NCBI GenBank assembly: GCA_019918135.1
Contig: WBZZ01001002.1
Coordinates: 77,001 to 141,000 of the forward strand
From: Paulinella micropora
Taxonomy: Eukaryota > Cercozoa > Imbricatea > Euglyphida > Paulinellidae
Reading direction: 5' to 3'
DNA length: 64,000 nt
This document shows positions 60,857-64,000 of this stretch, one piece after another. A program made the position numbers and the translations under genes. The first letter of the stretch is position 1. Each line of letters opens with the position of its first letter. The notes under the pieces are model-generated. The model searched no databases. It saw nothing but the letters and a program-made list of their open reading frames with translations, and was not told the DNA's origin.

Positions 60857-62636
60857 CTAGACAGGTTCTACGTATCTTTCGATGGCCCGGCGGCACAGGG
60901 GGCACGCCGTGAGCTGTGCCGCACAACCCGCGCAGAACTGCGCGTGGCCGCACGGGAGCAACACCGCCAGCCGCCGTTCGCCAGAGTCGAGATCCTCCAG
61001 GCACACGACGCAACATACCCGCCGCAAACGCTCGTGCTCGCTTGCCAGCTTCTGTCGCAGCTCGTCCGCGGCCGCCAGCGCCAACGCCACGGCGCTGACG
61101 TCCTCGCCGTCGGCCCACCGCAGCGGGTCAATGGTCCGCAGCAGCCGGATGGCCGCGGCGGAGCCTTTCCCGTCGTTCAGCTGCAACGACTTTTCCTTGG
61201 TGCGCAGCCGGCGCAGGCAGCGGCGCGATTGGCGCAGCTTCTGCTCCAACGCCTGTAGTTGCTGCTGCTTACGGGCCAGGTCGCCCGACAATTCGTGCGC
61301 GGTGGCCTCTTCTTTGGCCAGCTCGGCCCGCACGTTAGACAGCTCTTGGTGCTTGTCACCCAGCCGCACGCAGCCGGCGCAGCGGTCCCGCCCTCCTCCT
61401 TCTTCTTCTTCTTCCTCCTGCTCTCTATCGCTCCTCGCCCGTTCCGAGTCGTTCGCTCGTCTGCAGGAACGCCACTGTCCTGGAGGGCGTCGTGTGCCCG
61501 GTCGTCGCCAGGCGATCCTTGACCTTGCACCACACACCCCACGCCACCTCCAGCCCGGGGGTCCAGCCCTCGAGCCAGTTGGCGCCCACCGCCCCCTCGC
61601 CGAGCAGCGCGGCTATGCACAGCAGGGGCAGCACGGAAGACAGCACGACCGAGAACTGGGAGGGCTGGTCACGGAAGACGTTGCACAGGGCCAGCTCCAG
61701 CAGCTGTTGTAGGAGGCGCGGCCCGGGCGGTGTCTGCTGCAAGAAGAGTTGCAGCAGCACCGGCGACTGGCCCGCCACGGCCGCCGCCAGCCACACGGGC
61801 TCGGACGTCTGCAGCAGCTCGCCCGCCTTGGCCAGGACCGACAGCACCCGGCCCCGCTCTAGCTGCAGCAGGGCCGTGCGCAGCAACACCACGAACCAGC
61901 ACGTGTCACCAAAGCTCGGCGCCGAAGCAACGCCGACCCGCAGCACTCGCAGCAGGGCCATCAGAAGCACTTCCCGTGGGAACAGCTCCGACGCCTTCTC
62001 GCGCCGGCCGTCCGCTACTGTCTTAAGCCCCGCCAGCACCGACCTCAGCGGCTTGGGCGCCGTGTAGCGCTGGCGGAGCCTCTGCCACAGCACCGCGGCC
62101 GCTTCTAAAAACGTCGCCCACGTAGCAGCGTACAGCATGGGCGGCACGGGCAGGGCCAGCGCCTCGACCAGCAGCGACGACGCCGTTTCCAGGTTCTCGC
62201 AATCGTCGTCCAGCAGCTTCGACAGCACGATCTTAGCCAGCCGGTACTGCTCGTCGTCGTTGCCGCGGGGCAGCTTCTGCAGGGCCCTCCACAACGTGTC
62301 CAGCGTTTCGCCGGGGGCGTTCTCCGCGGAGAGCTGGTAGAACAGCGACAGCAGTTCCTGGTACAGCACGGCCGTGCCAATGCCGCGCAAGCACGCCGAT
62401 TACGGCAGACCGGCCAACAGCGTGCGGGACGCGCGCGCGGCGTCGTGGCGTAAACTTCTGAGCACGGTGGCGAGGAGCTCGCACCGGCCCTGGCGCGCTA
62501 GTGTGCCGATCAGCGCCATCCACAGCCCGGACAGCGCTTCGCTGTCCAGCAGGCGTTGCAGTCCGTTGTTTGTAAATTCAGGCGCGGGCAGCCCGCTCCG
62601 CACAACCGCCGCACAATCCTCGTAGCCCGCCTGCAT
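60857..62636 (-). CDS. Helical-repeat/coiled-coil/RING protein, broken
   Basis: About 590 residues. The N-terminal ~370 residues are helical, Leu-rich repeats of ARM/HEAT-like look (LSGLWMALIGTLARQGRCEL, LYQELLSLFYQLSAENAPG, LLQQLLELALCNVF). An acidic Glu tract and a coiled coil (LARKQQQLQALEQKLRQS) follow. The C-terminus is a RING finger: CCVVCLEDLDSGERRLAVLL then PCGHAQFCAGCAAQ and CPLCRRAIERYVEPV. This is the layout of an E3 ubiquitin ligase. The start is the ATG at 62636. About two breaks. It would act with the F-box and BTB adaptors on host ubiquitination (inference). Confidence 0.7.
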
Positions 62637-63057
62637 ATAGTCTTGTTTTTGGAGTTTGGCTGAAACACAAAAGAAAAAGCACAGCAGGCGTGGGGACCGC
62701 CCGTACGATGGCTGCTAGGACCACGGAGATAACTACCCGCATTTGCTGGGGTTTTTTTAGTTGTTGGCAAAGGGGGTTTATTTAGAATATACACCAAAAG
62801 AAGAACAAGAAATTTAATCCAGGGGAGCAAAAAAAAGTGAGCCTCCCACACCCCCCCCCCGTTCTTGTTGTTCTTGGCTTCTTCCCCGCCCAAAGGTTTT
62901 CCTCCCTCTATCTCTCCCTCTCTCTCTATTTTCTTTTTGCGCGGCCGTGAACTGCCCTCGAATATCTCAGTTGCGCCTTTGTATTTTTTTAATTCATGCG
63001 ATCACAAAGTGATTAAAAATACTAAGCCGTCTCGGCTCTGTCGTTCCAAAAGCCTGG
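62637..63057. other. Intergenic, nothing recognised
   Basis: A/T-rich with a C run at 62850-62859, a CT tract at 62905-62930 and several attaaaa/tttttaatt motifs. It separates the start of the RING gene from the 3' end of the membrane-protein gene (both minus). Confidence 0.4.
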
Positions 63058-63657
63058 TCAGATTTCTGTAAATATCGCGCTAACCCGGCGTTTATGCTCG
63101 AGTGCCGCGAGGACGATCGTAGGTATTAGAAAGGCCACGACCAGAGACGCGAAGAGACAATTCCTCTGATTACAACATGTCCCCTTGCCTTTGCTGGCAT
63201 GTCGGTCTAGCAATTCGATCACAACCGCAATTATCAAGAAGAAACTCATCAATATCACACAAGCCAAAAAGCCTGCGTTAGCGCTTTTGACGTCAAAGAC
63301 GAAACTGAAAGCCGTCTCATAAGCAATCTCGGCGCCGCGAACTCTGTCGTCTACGCTTAAGCACCTCAATTGGATCGTGAACGGCGGTGCCTCGACGCTT
63401 TGGTTACGGTCGTCAACGTACAGGTACTCGATGTACTTACTTTGGCGGCTCCAATCCTTGTCTATAATGTACTTTTGGTCCCACTTCCCGTCCGCCTCCA
63501 CCTTGATCAGCGGGTGCGGGTGTACGCTGCAACGCAGCAGCCCGCTGCAGTGAGGTTCTTGCAACGGCGCTTTCAGTGCTTTGTCTTCGACTTGCCGGAA
63601 CTCGCAGGCCGCCCGGGCAACGGCTGCTGTCAAGGCCACGGCGATGGCCAGCCACAT
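63058..63657 (-). CDS. Secretory-pathway membrane protein, 199 residues
   Basis: Intact. A signal peptide (MWLAIAVALTAAVARAACE) is followed by an ectodomain of about 100 residues with four Cys and one sequon (NQS). Then come two hydrophobic helices (GFLACVILMSFFLIIAVVIEL and LFASLVVAFLIPTIVLAAL), separated by a short basic, Cys-containing loop, and a short tail. The start is the ATG at 63657; longer frames upstream run through homopolymers and are not credible. A virion membrane or ER protein is likely; family unknown. Confidence 0.65.
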   Translation of the reverse strand: MWLAIAVALTAAVARAACEFRQVEDKALKAPLQEPHCSGLLRCSVHPHPLIKVEADGKWDQKYIIDKDWSRQSKYIEYLYVDDRNQSVEAPPFTIQLRCLSVDDRVRGAEIAYETAFSFVFDVKSANAGFLACVILMSFFLIIAVVIELLDRHASKGKGTCCNQRNCLFASLVVAFLIPTIVLAALEHKRRVSAIFTEI

Positions 63658-64000
63658 CTTGCCTTTTTCTTTTAGAACTACAATTTTTAAACCGCTCCCA
63701 AGAAAAGGCAAGGTGTGTGTGTTCCTCTCCCCCCCCCGCCTCAAATCCGTTGCGGCGTTTCGCGTAGGCGTGCCTACGCGAAACGCGGCACCGGAAAGCG
63801 GCGGGGGAAGAGAGGAGCGAACAGAAAGAAAAAAGCCCCGAACGGGAGATTTGGGGAAAACCTCCCCTCCCCCCCCGGGGGGGGGGAGAGAGAGGATAGA
63901 AAGAAGGAAGAGGGGGGGGCCCACAAACGAGAGAAAAAGGAATTGTCTGGGAGGGGGGGGCCACAAACGAGAGAGAAAACAAATGTTCGCTGGGGGGGGG
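63658..64000. promoter_or_regulatory. Leader region with hairpin and homopolymers
   Basis: Upstream of the membrane-protein gene. It holds C runs at 63729-63737 and 63870-63877, followed immediately by G runs (a C-run/G-run inverted pair at 63870-63887), the palindrome at 63755-63786, and further G runs to the window end. No gene seen. Confidence 0.45.
63755..63786. repeat. Perfect inverted repeat, 15-bp arms
   Basis: gcgtttcgcgtaggc and its exact reverse complement, separated by two bases (gt). It would form a stable hairpin in DNA or RNA. It lies about 100 bases upstream of the membrane-protein start. Confidence 0.85.

Noticed and set aside
1-64000. tRNA, rRNA, riboswitch or bacterial operon signals
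   Set aside because: No cloverleaf, rRNA signature, Shine-Dalgarno pattern or rho-independent terminator series was seen; gene layout and introns point to a eukaryotic virus.

Overview
The window looks like DNA of a large, GC-rich eukaryotic double-stranded DNA virus of the giant-virus type, or an integrated copy of one. The sequence alone does not separate these. The reasons: genes are dense and lie on both strands; leaders are short and full of G or C homopolymers; there are no rRNA or tRNA genes. Core-type proteins are present (mRNA capping guanylyltransferase, a PrimPol-like primase, an adenain/Ulp1-like cysteine protease). So is the adaptor repertoire usual in such viruses (F-box/LRR, ankyrin, BTB, RING, Sel1-like, BRO-N-like, C2H2). 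One gene has two clear GT-AG introns, which fits virus groups known to use host splicing (pandoraviruses, for example).

Layout. 1-9162: partial ORF, C2H2 protein, Sel1-like protein, protease-like protein, capping enzyme (minus), membrane protein, Ser/Thr/Pro-repeat secreted protein. 9163-16303: left arm of a 2.3-kb inverted repeat carrying a truncated copy of gene P, then a very large envelope-type glycoprotein G. 16552-17933: small zinc-finger gene and a tandem array of hairpin-forming repeats. 17934-37318: zinc-ribbon protein, BspA-like surface protein, ankyrin protein, F-box/LRR protein, BTB protein, BRO-N-like protein, GNAT fusion, PrimPol, and a second BspA-like protein with long Thr/Pro repeats. 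37319-54978: a mosaic of nested duplications. Block X is 37851-41241 and 48347-51738. Block Y is 45102-48346 and 51739-54978. The right arm of the inverted repeat is 42801-45099. 54979-64000: NHL-repeat and F-box fragments, an F-box/LRR gene, a decayed LRR stretch, a Cys-rich small protein, the intron-bearing gene, a helical/coiled-coil/RING protein and a membrane protein.

How the genes fit together. Capping enzyme and primase serve viral transcription and replication. The protease could process virion proteins. F-box, BTB, RING and ankyrin proteins would redirect host ubiquitination, and a prenylated Rab-like GTPase (two copies) would act on host membranes. Several large secreted or surface proteins (G, two BspA/discoidin-like proteins, a mucin-like protein) would decorate the particle or cell surface.

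Most large genes are interrupted by one to three changes of frame. They are described here only as broken, with approximate numbers of breaks. The duplicated blocks share the reading-frame structure I compared in block X, so at least those interruptions predate the duplication or belong to a shared assembly source.
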